Position numbers and translations under genes: made by a program. 23,173 nt of DNA, from assembly GCA_009602725.1 (NCBI GenBank), contig WELB01000326.1:79698-102870 (forward strand). The letters are read 5' to 3'. This document shows, piece by piece, positions 8,901-19,000 of the stretch. Positions within the stretch are counted from its first letter, which is position 1. Every line of letters begins with the position of its first letter. This DNA comes from Spirogloea muscicola (taxonomy: Eukaryota > Streptophyta > Zygnematophyceae > Spirogloeales > Spirogloeaceae). The notes beneath the pieces were generated by a model that was given only the letters and a program-made list of their open reading frames with translations, was not told the origin of the DNA and made no database searches.

Positions 8901-11900
8901 ACTTAACATACATAGGACAAGCTTACAATCTTAGCACAATAAGCAGCACCATTCGCCCTCGCCCTCTGTTGTGTTTGTTGACCTTCTACAGACTTGCCCG
9001 TCTATGTTGTACATAGGTAACTCCTGTCTACATCACTTTGGAGCCTGACTGGAGCAAGTACTACAGTCATTTCCTAAGGCTCTCACCCCAGGATCAGGTC
9101 TCGAGTCACTGCTGAACTTGGCATTCATGTGTTGTACCAATGCTTGATCTTCGCAGCCTGGTGTTTACCTCAGTTCTCCCTAGGAGTGCTGAGCCTGCAG
9201 CTCACTGTCTGCCAGTCATCCAGGTGTACCAAGTTTTGCAAGCCTTTAATCTGTCAGCGCCTGACCTTTCCATCATCTTGTAAACAGGCAGTGGGTGTCA
9301 GAGTAGGGGTCACAGAATCATTTCTACTGCGGATGCTTCACATTGGGCAAACCAAGAACCTGTATACGAAGAGGAGAGTCAAGAGCATGAAATTCAATGG
9401 GCTTCAGAAGGAGGAGAAGGACATAGAGGACACTTTGCGCATTTGCAGGCGCTTCTATGTCTCGCTTCTCCTGGCCAAAGTTGTTCAGGTCAGTATGTTG
9501 TGACTGTGTAGCCTGACATGACTAGTAAGGCTTTGCTGAGCTAGTATTGTGTTCAATTTGTGTGATTGAGGTTAAGACCTCCGGGTGAGCTTGTTTCTTG
9601 CTTGAGAGCGACAACTTTGTGTGTGTAGGCAGGAAAGTTACTAACGAGCAGCATCGAGCCTTGACTGCAACAGGAGGTGCCATTGGCAACCATCTGTGAC
9701 ACCTATGGTGTGCAGAGAGGCATGGTCCAGGGTCTCCAGGACGCAGCTGGCAAATTTGCTGGCATGGTTTGCACCTTCTGCGAAAGGCTTGGATGGCACG
9801 ATTTGGAAGGTCTGATCTCGAAGTTCCAGCGGAGGGTTTCTTATGGAGTGCGGCAAGAGATTGTTGAACTCACAAGCATCCCTTTGGTCAAGGTATGAGC
9901 CTTGCAGAAGGGGATATCCCACTTGTTTGCAGGTCAAGGTTCTTACATCTACCTGACAATATATGCTCAACAGCTTGATGGAAGGTGCATGAGGACACGG
10001 TCCTTCTGGAGATAGTACTCGAGTTCAGCAATTGTAGCTGATCAGGCTCCTCTTCTGTGCAAGTCAGGCGTCACGAGCAAGAGCTTTGTACAAGGCAAAT
10101 TATCGAACACCTCAGGCTGTGGCAGAAGCATCTTCAGGAGAGATTGTGAAGGCCTTGGCAGGAGGAGATAGCAGTGAAGCCAAACGAAGAAACCTAATCT
10201 CTCTTGCGCACAAGATCAAGAAGGGTAAGATTCCGTGTGATCACTGGCCTGGTGGTGCATATTTGACATTCAGCAAGCCATCTGCTCACCCTTGAGCTCA
10301 GTCCTATCCAAGTCGCCAGGACTTGCACAAGTGGGCTGAATGCTGCAAATTCCTTGTTGCATGTTGACCAACTCAGATTGAGGAATGCTTTGCTTCCAGG
10401 TGCTATGCGGCTGGTGTTGGAGAAGGCAGAGGAGGCAAGGTTATCAGCCTTGTTGACCTTCCAGACTTTGGGTCTTCCTGTTCCTTCAGCACTATCATCA
10501 CCTATTCGAGACTCCAGCTTAAGTGCGCTTGAAGGTGGACACAATCCTGAAGGTGCTACCACATTGTTGCCACTGCACAAGAAGGCTGCGTCTTCTCTCT
10601 TGGCGCCAGAAGTCAAAGACAAAGATGCAGACAGGAATGGCTCATCAGGTTGCTGTAATGCTGGAGAAACGGCCAGACAACGGCTTGACACAGTACAGAA
10701 GACTGCTCGTCAACATGGCAGTGCAGAAAAACTCTTTGGAGTTGAGGCAACACATGATGTGCTTGGCAAGGGAGAGCACTCTGCATCAGGAGCAGGACTG
10801 GTCTTGTGTCATGCGGAAAAGGAAGACCAGGGGCCCGTCAACATTGATAAAACGCCAGGAGGCTTGCATGCAACAATTGCAACCTTGAATGGTGCAAAAG
10901 ATGTCTTCTTTGACTTGCACATCAGCAGAAAACTGCCTCGCCCAGTCCTAGAGGGTGTTGCTATGTGCTGGGAGGGCTCTCGGGTTCACTACTTCAAGAT
11001 AGCAAGGAGCAAAAATATCCAGGTGTCAAGTGGAACGCCAGGCCAAGCCAAGAGTGTACAAGAAAGCCCAGGGAGTCACAATGTGGTTGCTGGGAGTCTG
11101 AAGCGGTGGCAGGCTCTCAGAAGCATCTTCGAAAGGAGCTGTGTGAGGAAGATTGGGTGGGATCTGAAAGAGCAAGTCAAGGTTCTCCGTAAGCCAGTGG
11201 TGCGGCTGCCGTATGGGAGCTGGGAGCAAGGGCCTCATACTGCAAGCCAGGGAGTTAAGCTGTCAGCTGGCAATGATTTGTTGCTGGAGTTGAAGGCCGT
11301 CCATCTCAACGACCCCATTGTTGACCTGAGGATTGTAATGTGGATTCTATCACCTGACCGTGAAAGCTCTGTGCGAGCACAAGCTAGCTCATTGGAACAG
11401 AAAGTGGTGCAGCACCTTCCACCTGAAGTGGCTGCATTTGCGGCCAGAGCTGGGAGGTGGGCCCGGCAGGTTGGAAGGGTTTCTCATGATGGCTGCTGCA
11501 GGCGGGTCGCGCAAGTGCGAGCCCTGCATGGCGTTCTTGGCAAGATGGTACTATCAGAAGGTCTCCAGATATCTCTGTCCTCCGTGGAGATGCCGCTGGT
11601 AAGTCAGAAATGTCGATGTGAAGCAGAGACCTGTCATCTGCCTTGCCTAGTCATGGTTGCGACGAGTTTGGTAATAGCTGTGAGGGCTGATCACGTGTAG
11701 GTACGGGTCTTGGCGGACATGGAGCTGCATGGCATTCGCTTCGACAAGCAGGCGTGCAAAGAAAGCCAGAAGGCCGTGGAGCTGAAGCTCAAGGAATTAG
11801 AGAGCTCTGCGCACCAGCTTGCAGGGACAACTTTCTCAGTCTCTACCCCTGCTGAGGTGGCAGAGGTCCTCTACTCTCATCTCAGGCTTGCTGTGCCTCC

Positions 11901-14674
11901 AGGAGCGAGTAAAGGATTGCGACACTTCAGCACCGATAAGCAGGCATTAGAGTGCTTGAAGTAAGTTGAAATGCAACCTTACAACACATCATGAGCTGGC
12001 CTTTATTAGTCTCATAATGGCTCTATCTCTTGCATAGAGAAAGGTTGTTGACGTTGACTAGCCACGTTCAATCATGATCATGCAAGCGCTAGTCTGTTAT
12101 AACTTACTTCTTGCCTTACTTGTGCAGAGGTACGCACCCAGTGGTGGACATCATCCAGGAGCACCGCAGCCTCTCCAAACTACTATACGCGACCCTCGAG
12201 ACTTTAGTCCACTATGCAAAACCTTGCAAGGACGTTGACAGTACACTTGCTCGCAATGAAGCAAAAGCGGGTTGCAGGCTTCACATGAATAGAGATACAT
12301 GCAGTGCTACTGAGGGTCTGGATGCAACTTTGAAAGCCAGTGATGAATATACCATATATGGTACATGGCAGCAGACTGCGTCGTCAACGGGAAGACTTGC
12401 CATGGAAGATCCGAATTTGCAGGTCAGAGCTTGAAGTGAAAGGTGCCAGGCTTGCACAATATAAAGCTCTAGAAAAGAATTTGACTAGTCTTCCTAATCT
12501 GTGTCCATGCACCTTGTCCTTTTATTGACCTCGGGCTTGGCCCCTCGAGTAGCTCACATCACGACCTCTGGTAGTTTTTTGATCGTGTGCCATTGAGCAG
12601 TGCGTTGAGCATGCCATTACGTTCACCCGGAAAGATGAGGACAACAGTGTGACAAGCTTGGAAATCAATCCCCGAAGCTTCTTCCTCCCTCATGAGGTAC
12701 AGTGTCTCATTGTGTCATGGATATCCTATCCTGTTAAACGTGTTAAGCCAATTTGGGTTTGCTTTTGGGCAGGACATGCTGATATAGGTAATTAACATAA
12801 ATGTGCATCTACATTACACTTATCGTACTCAGGAATATTACGTATGAGTATGTATTCCTGGCTGATAGTCAAGCAGTGCAGCATTTAAGTGGGTAATGAG
12901 TCTGCTGCAAGACGTCTGAGAGAAAGTAATGCCTGTGCAGAAAGAGTGGGTCTTACTGTCAGCCGATTACTCTCAGATTGAGGTTCGATTGATGGCGCAT
13001 TTTTCAAATGATGGGGCTCTTATTGATATTCTTCGTGAACCTGCCGGTAGGAGCAATATTGCCTTTGCTCATATACAAATGGCTTTAACGTTCGCCAGTC
13101 ATCTAATAATACAGGTTGTTGCTGTGAAGAGCACAGCCCTGGTATAAGAGTGCAAGGATGGTCGAAATGCCAATTACTGGATTCAATCAGTTTATTATGG
13201 CGCTTGACAGGTGACCTTTTCCGTATGATTGCCGATAGCTGGCTCAAGAGAGACAGCACTGAGGTCACAATGAAGGAGCGAGAAAAAGCAAAGAGGTTGG
13301 TCTATGGCATTCTCTATGGGATGGGATGCGATGCTCTTGCGGACAAGCTTGGGTGCTGTGTGGAGGAAGCCACAAAGCGCAAAGAGGAGTTTCTGGATAT
13401 ATACCCTGGAGTCAGGTCTTGGCTGGCACAAGAGATTGCCTCATGCAAAGAAAGAGGGTGAGACTGATCTTCGAACATCATTCACAAGATTGTACATGTT
13501 GCTTTGATGCACACATAAAGTCTTCTGAGCAAGTTCTGGTCTTCGAGTAGTTACCTTGTTTTGCTTGTGAGGTCGTATGCTTGTATAAGCGGCTGTGTTT
13601 TAGTAGCACTTGAAGCACATTGTTCAGCAAGGAAAGTCTTGCTGGTTATTGCTCTCCTTCTGGGCACAATGAGCATGTCAACACTGCTGCTTTCACATCA
13701 TTCTAGGATGGCCTGAATGTGCAGGTACGTTGCAACCCTGAATGGGCGGAAACGATTTATTGACAAGATCAATAGTTGGACTCAACATGACCGAGCAAAA
13801 GGCAGACGGCAGTCTGTCAACTCTATCTGCCAGGTGTGATGTAGCTCTTGCTTAGTCCTCAGGCGTACCTGGTATGACCCTCAAACAAGCAACCTCTTAG
13901 TATCTGCCATGTCAGAGGAAGTGATTTGTTGGCTTTGCGGAAGTAAGACTGAGACTGCTGCTTTATGCTGATGGCATTGCCATGACAGGGCTCTGCAGCG
14001 GACATCATCAAAGTTGCCATGCTCAACTTACACTCACGAATTCGCAGCCTCAAAGAAGCAGATACAAAGGATAAAGTTACTGTGAAGGAGCTAGATGGCA
14101 AAGTACATTTGCTGCTCCAGGTGACCAGCAAGAACATAGTAGGGCAACAGGATGTTGCAATAGCATTTCATGACCCTCATCAAAGAATTTGGAAATGGGT
14201 GGCCCTCACAACAGTGAAGCTTACCACGAACTGCCATTCTGTGCGCAGATGCATGATGAACTGCTGCTTGAAGTCCACCAGTCGGTCCTTCATCAAGCAG
14301 CCGCAGAAGTCCGCCACTGTATGGAGAGTGCAGCAAGCCTCCGTGGTGAGAGCTCATTCCACGCCCTTTAAGACCTCACCTTAGTACTGTAAGGAAAGGA
14401 CGTGTGTCAAGTTACAAGAAGAACACCTTCGCTCGAGTGTGCCTGTTTGGTTGGCAGTTGCCTGTGTCACAAGTACTCAAATGACCAGCTTGCAGTATGT
14501 AATGTGTGTGGGACATTGTATGTTGATGTTGCAGTTCCCTTGCATGTGAAAGTACGAGTAGGTCCCTCTTGGGGTCAACTGCAACCCCTCAAGGAGATGG
14601 ATAGCATTCTTCGACCAGGACAAAGTGTTAGCATCAGAAGCAGCAACTCTGCTCAGCCTGCCACCCCCTTTTAG
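2959..14674 (+). CDS. POLQ: DNA polymerase theta (TEBICHI-type helicase-polymerase), 27 exons, 2202 residues
   Basis: This nuclear enzyme joins DNA double-strand breaks by microhomology (polymerase theta-mediated end joining). Exons: 2959-3024, 3378-3826, 4013-4118, 4275-4653, 4867-5584, 5856-5961, 6067-6267, 6467-6694, 6993-7154, 7359-7577, 7692-7904, 8149-8358, 8570-8782, 9017-9097, 9288-9488, 9674-9892, 10068-10224, 10400-11598, 11701-11960, 12128-12422, 12601-12696, 12941-13046, 13211-13457, 13725-13833, 13989-14120, 14249-14345, 14535-14674. All introns are GT-AG and all joins keep frame. The order is a divergent N-terminus (about 1-550), superfamily 2 helicase, winged-helix and Sec63-like region, exonuclease-like domain, and family A polymerase. 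Length is close to that of the Arabidopsis protein. The first in-frame ATG has A at -3 and G at +4. Exon 1 is the least certain because the N-terminus is poorly conserved. The exon 12 donor was chosen because the join then matches the plant family without a gap. Confidence 0.93.
3378..5442 (+). other. POLQ exons 2-5: long N-terminal extension without a known domain
   Basis: Residues about 23-550 are rich in S, T, E, K, A and Q and have no motif I recognise. This is typical of a disordered region. The protein begins with a basic patch P-I-K-R-K-V-A-R, a possible nuclear localisation signal. After the first splice it reads V-D-G-F-F-A-A-K-K, like the FFxxKK start of several replication and repair proteins. 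The coding assignment rests on open frames that join in phase through introns 3025-3377, 3827-4012, 4119-4274 and 4654-4866, not on conservation. Small errors in exon limits are therefore more likely here than downstream. Confidence 0.7.
5443..7904 (+). other. POLQ superfamily 2 helicase core
   Basis: The ATPase core spans residues about 525-949. The segment G-A-W-L-P-P and Y-R-W-Q just upstream matches the Q-motif region of the family. Walker A is S-T-S-A-G-K-S, split by the intron between 5584 and 5856. The DExH box is D-E-M-H at residues 671-674 (end of exon 7). Motif III is S-A-T-L-P at 737-741, motif V lies in [12 protein letters not shown], and motif VI is [10 protein letters not shown]. 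All key residues are present, so the ATPase is predicted to be active. Confidence 0.95.
8149..10490 (+). other. POLQ winged-helix and Sec63-like region
   Basis: Exons 12-17 and the start of exon 18 (residues about 950-1340) link helicase and polymerase. I see V-M-C-K-P-G-D-I-T, then [13 protein letters not shown] joined to [14 protein letters not shown], then [13 protein letters not shown] and S-T-D-L-H-L-L-Y. Exon 15 holds [15 protein letters not shown], and exon 17 holds [14 protein letters not shown], as expected of the ratchet and helix-hairpin-helix part. Every intron from the end of exon 6 to the end of exon 16 is phase 0. Confidence 0.88.
10860..11598 (+). other. POLQ exonuclease-like domain (probably without nuclease activity)
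   Basis: Within the large exon 18, the segment D-V-F-F-D-L-H-I-S followed by [10 protein letters not shown] looks like the first strands of the 3'-5' exonuclease fold of family A polymerases. Later comes [11 protein letters not shown], then [13 protein letters not shown], the usual counterpart of the D-T-x-L-A-x-x-L block. The acidic metal ligands of an active proofreading site are not obviously complete, which fits the known loss of proofreading in this family. The stretch between about 10490 and 10860 is a short linker; the equivalent central region of the animal protein is far longer. Confidence 0.75.
11701..14674 (+). other. POLQ family A DNA polymerase domain
   Basis: Exons 19-27 form the polymerase. 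Exon 19 starts [15 protein letters not shown], typical of the thumb entry. Exon 20 ends [16 protein letters not shown]. Motif A is D-Y-S-Q-I-E at residues about 1935-1940 (exon 22). Motif B is [14 protein letters not shown] (exon 23, about 1985-1998). Motif C is H-D-E at about 2126-2128 (exon 26). The two catalytic aspartates and the motif B lysine are present, so an active polymerase is expected. The stop is TAG at 14672-14674, after a short serine-rich end. Confidence 0.95.
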
Positions 14675-15224
14675 CACAATGTGGTCCAGAAGGCCCAGTA
14701 GGCAATGCCAGATTGGTAGTAGCACGACCATGTCTTAGTAAGCTGCATGGCTTGCAGGTGGTGCTGATGTTTTATATGGTAATGGTAATGCAAACACACC
14801 ATCTGCACCACTGGCAAGCCAGGCATGAGCATAATCTTGTGCAACCTCAACACTGAATGCTTAGTACTGGGCTAAACGCCATCAATGTTGCAAGTCCTGA
14901 TCCTCAATGGGGGGATGCGTCCCAGTGCCATGTAAAATGCGAGCAGTTGCCTTCCACCGTGTCAACGAAGTTTCTCCCGACCTGTGTACATTTTGTAGAT
15001 GCGTTGTCAGTGGCTGACTAGTCCTGACAGTGTAAGTTGCTGGCATGCACCATGCATCGTACATATTGTTTGTCGATGTCCATGTACCCAGCAAAGCGAT
15101 GGTATGTTGGGGTCAGGGTTTAGGGATTGGGACATGATATGTCATAGCAAGTGATGCCGACAGCAAAGAGCCGTCATCTGCATGACCTTGCAACACCGGT
15201 ATATTTGCAACACGTATGACAGTT
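14675..15224. other. POLQ 3' flank, no further gene seen
   Basis: About 550 bases that should include the POLQ 3' untranslated region. I see no AATAAA signal, no open frame with recognisable content and no copy of the local retroelement until about 15225. Confidence 0.4.
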
Positions 15225-15625
15225 GGAATGAGTGGCCATCTCAAATAGGACTTACAAACCAGGTTAGCATTCATTATGAAACGGACTCTGTTCTTTGCTG
15301 GGCTGCCCTGCCTGTTGCAGCGCCCCCAAGCCTTCCAATGTTTCAATTCTTGCAAGTTCCAAGCTCTGGCTATTCATCAGCAAGCTGTGCGCTCTCTAAG
15401 TGCGGCCACCAGCTCCCATGGCGGCGCTCTGGTTCCCCAATTAGCCTGTTGGACTCACATGTGCTCACCCGTGGGTATAAATGTAACACTGTTACCTTAG
15501 CCACCTTAGTATAGGGCTTCGGTTTTATGTAGCCCCACTGATTGCACTAGCTTTGCCTGAACAGTGTATTGGCTTAAATTGGCCATCCTCTCATTTCTTG
15601 CGCACCGCCGCCATCTCACAGCTAT
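15225..15625 (+). mobile_element. Retroelement 3' portion (copy C), degenerate
   Basis: Plus-strand relative of copy A, keeping the same order: TTGCAGCGC (about 15315), GGCGGCGCTC (about 15421), GTGCTCACCCGTGGGTAT (about 15460-15477, the V-L-T-R-G-Y end), CCTTAGCCACCTTA, then GCCTGAACAGTGTATTGGCT and CATTTCTTGCGCACCGC near 15555-15610. Between the first two landmarks it is about 30 bases longer than copy A, with what looks like a partial internal repeat (CAAGCCTTCC then CAAGTTCCAAGC). Frameshifts break the coding frame. It sits between POLQ and PIN, about 455 bases before the PIN start codon. Confidence 0.6.
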
Positions 15626-16080
15626 CGCCCCACTCAGTAAAGCCATCCGTCACACACCACCCCGGGCAAGACTGCTCTCGGAATCCGGGGATGCTGACCA
15701 AGCAAGCTGCTTAAGGCTGAGTGCCTTCGCCAGTGTCAAGACTTGATCGCTGTACCAAGTGATCCATCCTACCCAAGCTTGATCGCGGTATACTTCAGAG
15801 CATTTGGGGGGTATTGGCCGTTGTCAAGCGTGTGCCAACAACTTAGATCCTGGGAAACGACGAGTGACTCCGTGACACACTCGCCTCCGTGGTCACTTGA
15901 CTGACAGCCATCGCCCTCTACTGGAAGCGTTTCTTCGTCTTCACTCCACTCTGCAGTGATCGTCAGTGTGAGCACAAGCGCCGCTGCAACGAAACCGCGC
16001 CGACGTCGATGCTCGCCAGATGATGCTGCGGCGACGGCGACAGGCGGAGGTGGGCGTGGAGGTGAGAAGGGGAGGACGGG
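15626..16080. promoter_or_regulatory. Upstream region of the PIN gene
   Basis: This is the space between the retroelement copy and the PIN start codon and probably holds its promoter and 5' untranslated region. GC content rises sharply after about 15950. Two overlapping ATG codons (16020 and 16023) lie 58-61 bases before the PIN ATG in another frame; if transcribed they open a frame that overlaps the PIN start. No TATA box or auxin-response element cluster stands out by eye. Confidence 0.4.
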
Positions 16081-19000
16081 ATGATCACCGGCAGCGACGC
16101 GTACCACGTGCTCAGCGCCGTGGTGCCGCTCTACTTCGCCATCGGCCTCGGCTTCGCGTCCGTGCGCCTGTTCCGCATCCTGACGCCCGAGCAGGTCGCC
16201 GGCGTCAACCGCGTCGTCGCCCTCGTCGCCGTCCCCGTCCTCGGCTTCCAGGTCCGCGCCCGCGCTGCCCACCAAGCCGCACTTGCCCACATGCAGCACT
16301 TCCAGCTGCTCACATGCAGCCGCCAACGTCGCCAGCCATGGCTTCCGCTCTGGAAGCTGAGTGCCAGCTTACAAGCATAGATTCTTGTTTCAGTCCTCAA
16401 GCTCCTTACCTTAGAGTCGAAGCTGGGCCCTCAAATATTGTCAGCGTTGGGTCTGACAACCATCATAAGTTGCTCTCCTACTTGCGGCAGTTCATCGCAG
16501 AGACGAACCTCTACCACATCGAGTACTTCTTCATCTTGGCGGACACCGTGAGCAAGGCTCTGGTCCTGGCCTCGCTCCTGGCCGCCGCGTTCTGGGCGCC
16601 CAAGCGCTGGCTGCGCCGCTTCACCCTGTCCTCTGCCCATCGCCTCCGCGCGTGGGCCTACGACTGGTCGCTCACCATCTTCATGGTCGCCACGCTGCCC
16701 AACACGCTCATTATTGGTGAAATACAGCACACTTCACAAACATAACTCCAGAGCCTCAACCGCTTGCATTGGAATAAAGAATATGCACCTCAGATCTGCC
16801 AACCAAATTCTTGGTCTTACTCGGTAAAGGCCAGCAGTACCTTAGTGCTCATTTGCACACATGCACTTGCAATAACCTCCTCTGCTTGGTATGTCCAATA
16901 TAAATTTGTCCGTGGCCTTACTCTGCAGCTTTGATGGCGGCTTGTCAGGTGTTCCGGTGCTTACTGCCATGTACGGTGCTCGTGCTGGGGACCTCATTGC
17001 CCAGATTGTCGTTGCCCAAGTAAGGCCGCATTCAGTCACTCGCGCAGGGTCATGTAGGTCAGGGAACCTCTGCCACGCTCCTCATGACATTGAAAGCTTA
17101 GAAGTTCGGCAATCTCTAGTATCCAGTAAAACCTTGCTAGTAGTGGCACATTCATCACATGACAAGTGAGAATGTGGTAGCGTTCACTCAGAGCCTGCGC
17201 TCAAAGCTCTGAGCACAGCCCCTGAACACCAAAGCCTGACCCCCCTAAGCACCCCAGAAAAGAAGATCAGTCACAACAGCGTCTGCAGCGCTCCTTGACT
17301 GGGATTTAGCTGCAAAGAGTTCATGAATATGTTCCCAAGTCTTACTGCCTGTGACAAGCAGCAAGCCTTGTCCCTCTTGACGGCAGGTCATCATATGGTA
17401 CTCCTTTCTCATCGTGGCTTTTGAATGCCGAGCGGCCATCTCGGAGAGTGTGCGGGTGCTCTCTATTTCGCCACGCCTTGCTGAGTTGACAGCAGTGATG
17501 GAGGTTGACGAATACCAAACCCCGAGTACGTTGAGCATGGCTCTGCCGCCACCTTTGGAGGCGGCAACAAAAGTTCAAAGCCCCTGTGGCGAGGAGGCCA
17601 GCTCAGGACCAGCCAGTGACCAAGCAAGCTCCTGCAACAGCATGGGTAAGCTTGTTTGTGTTGAAAGCTCTTGACACATTACACTGGAGTCTGTGCCAGA
17701 TCACAAAGTATACTTGTGATAGTAATGTGGGTTGAGTGAAGTGCTTGCAACCTGCCAGGCAGGCCTATGAGCTGTCATCTGCAGATTCAGGTCAAAGCTG
17801 AGGGCCATCAATTGCAGTAAGCTCCGTTATTTGCAGTAAGCACGTGTTGTTGTGCCATGATGCACACTTAGCTCGGGCTTGCTATCAGCATTGGCACTGG
17901 AATACTAATATCTAACACAGAGGTAGCATGAAGGGCTGACATTCCTGTCCGTCTGGCCGTGCCCATCGTTGTTGCAGGGCACGGAGGATCCGATCAAGGG
18001 GATATGAATGGAGTGGAAAGTGGTGTTGATGGTGAGGCAGGTCACAAGGAACCCGAGGAGATTACAAGTAAAGGCGGGAGGGGGGTCGCCAGTGTCAGCT
18101 TTGCCGAGGCGTCGTCGCGCTCACGGGCTGCCCTGAGGCCGAAGTCCTCGTGGCGCCTGAAACTCAAGATACTGGCTCGGAAGCTCATTGCAAACCCCAA
18201 CATGTACTCAAGCACTCTGGGTATTGCATACTCACTGCTGTCATTTGGGTGAGCTTTTCTGTCCGACAACAGTGGATATCAGCATCTTTTTTGGACTACC
18301 TCACATGCTGTTGTATGATATCAAAGCCTTGTCCGGAAGGAAAAGCTTCTTGAAGGCCACTGCTTACGCATCGTCAATTATTGTCTTTCACGAAGCTCTG
18401 CCATGTGATGCAGTTGTCCTTGTATGCAGGGAATGTGCAGTTCTGCATTTCCCAGTACTATTATCCTATCTGAAGCCGAACGCATCGTGACCAGATTTCT
18501 GGCAATCCTGCAGGCCGTGGCTTAAACGTTTTCCCAATAGAATGTTTTCTTATTATAAGCATCCCCCTGTGTCCAACAGATTTGACTTTGGCATGCCGCT
18601 GATGCTACGGAACACCTTGGACATCATTTCTCGCACTGGCCTGGGCATGTCCATGTACAGCCTAGGTATCAAAGCGCCAGCTCTGCTGTCAGTCTGGCTT
18701 TAATTCATAAGGGGTGCCTGCGTAGCCACTTTGACAATGGACTGTGAGATTAGGACTCGGGTTCTAGCAGTGCCAAAGACCAAGCATCAGACCAGCATGA
18801 CTAAGCTATTTCTAATTGCAAACATATGTGCAGGTCACTTATGGTAACCTGCCGACAAGAGTTAATTATGAGAGCAGTATTTGTCTGACTCTTCCATCCT
18901 TGCAACATTGGCAGGTCTCTTCATGGGCAGTCAGAACACGCTGGTCCCATGCGGCGCATGCATCGCTGCTTGGACCCTCGCCACGCGCTTCATTGCCGGG

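Noticed and set aside
10354-10399. Extension of POLQ exon 18 upstream to the ATG at 10354
   Set aside because: A good acceptor lies at 10398-10399 and the phase-1 join from 10224 restores the frame; the upstream codons are intron.
15769-16326. 185-codon minus-strand acidic frame opposite PIN exon 1
   Set aside because: It is the complement of the G/C-ending PIN exon 1 and its leader; its acidic repeats have no family resemblance.
16020-16745. 241-codon plus-strand frame as a gene of its own
   Set aside because: It is out of frame with the clear PIN N-terminus, runs through intron 1, and only its second part equals PIN exon 2; splicing 16251 to 16491 explains the region better.
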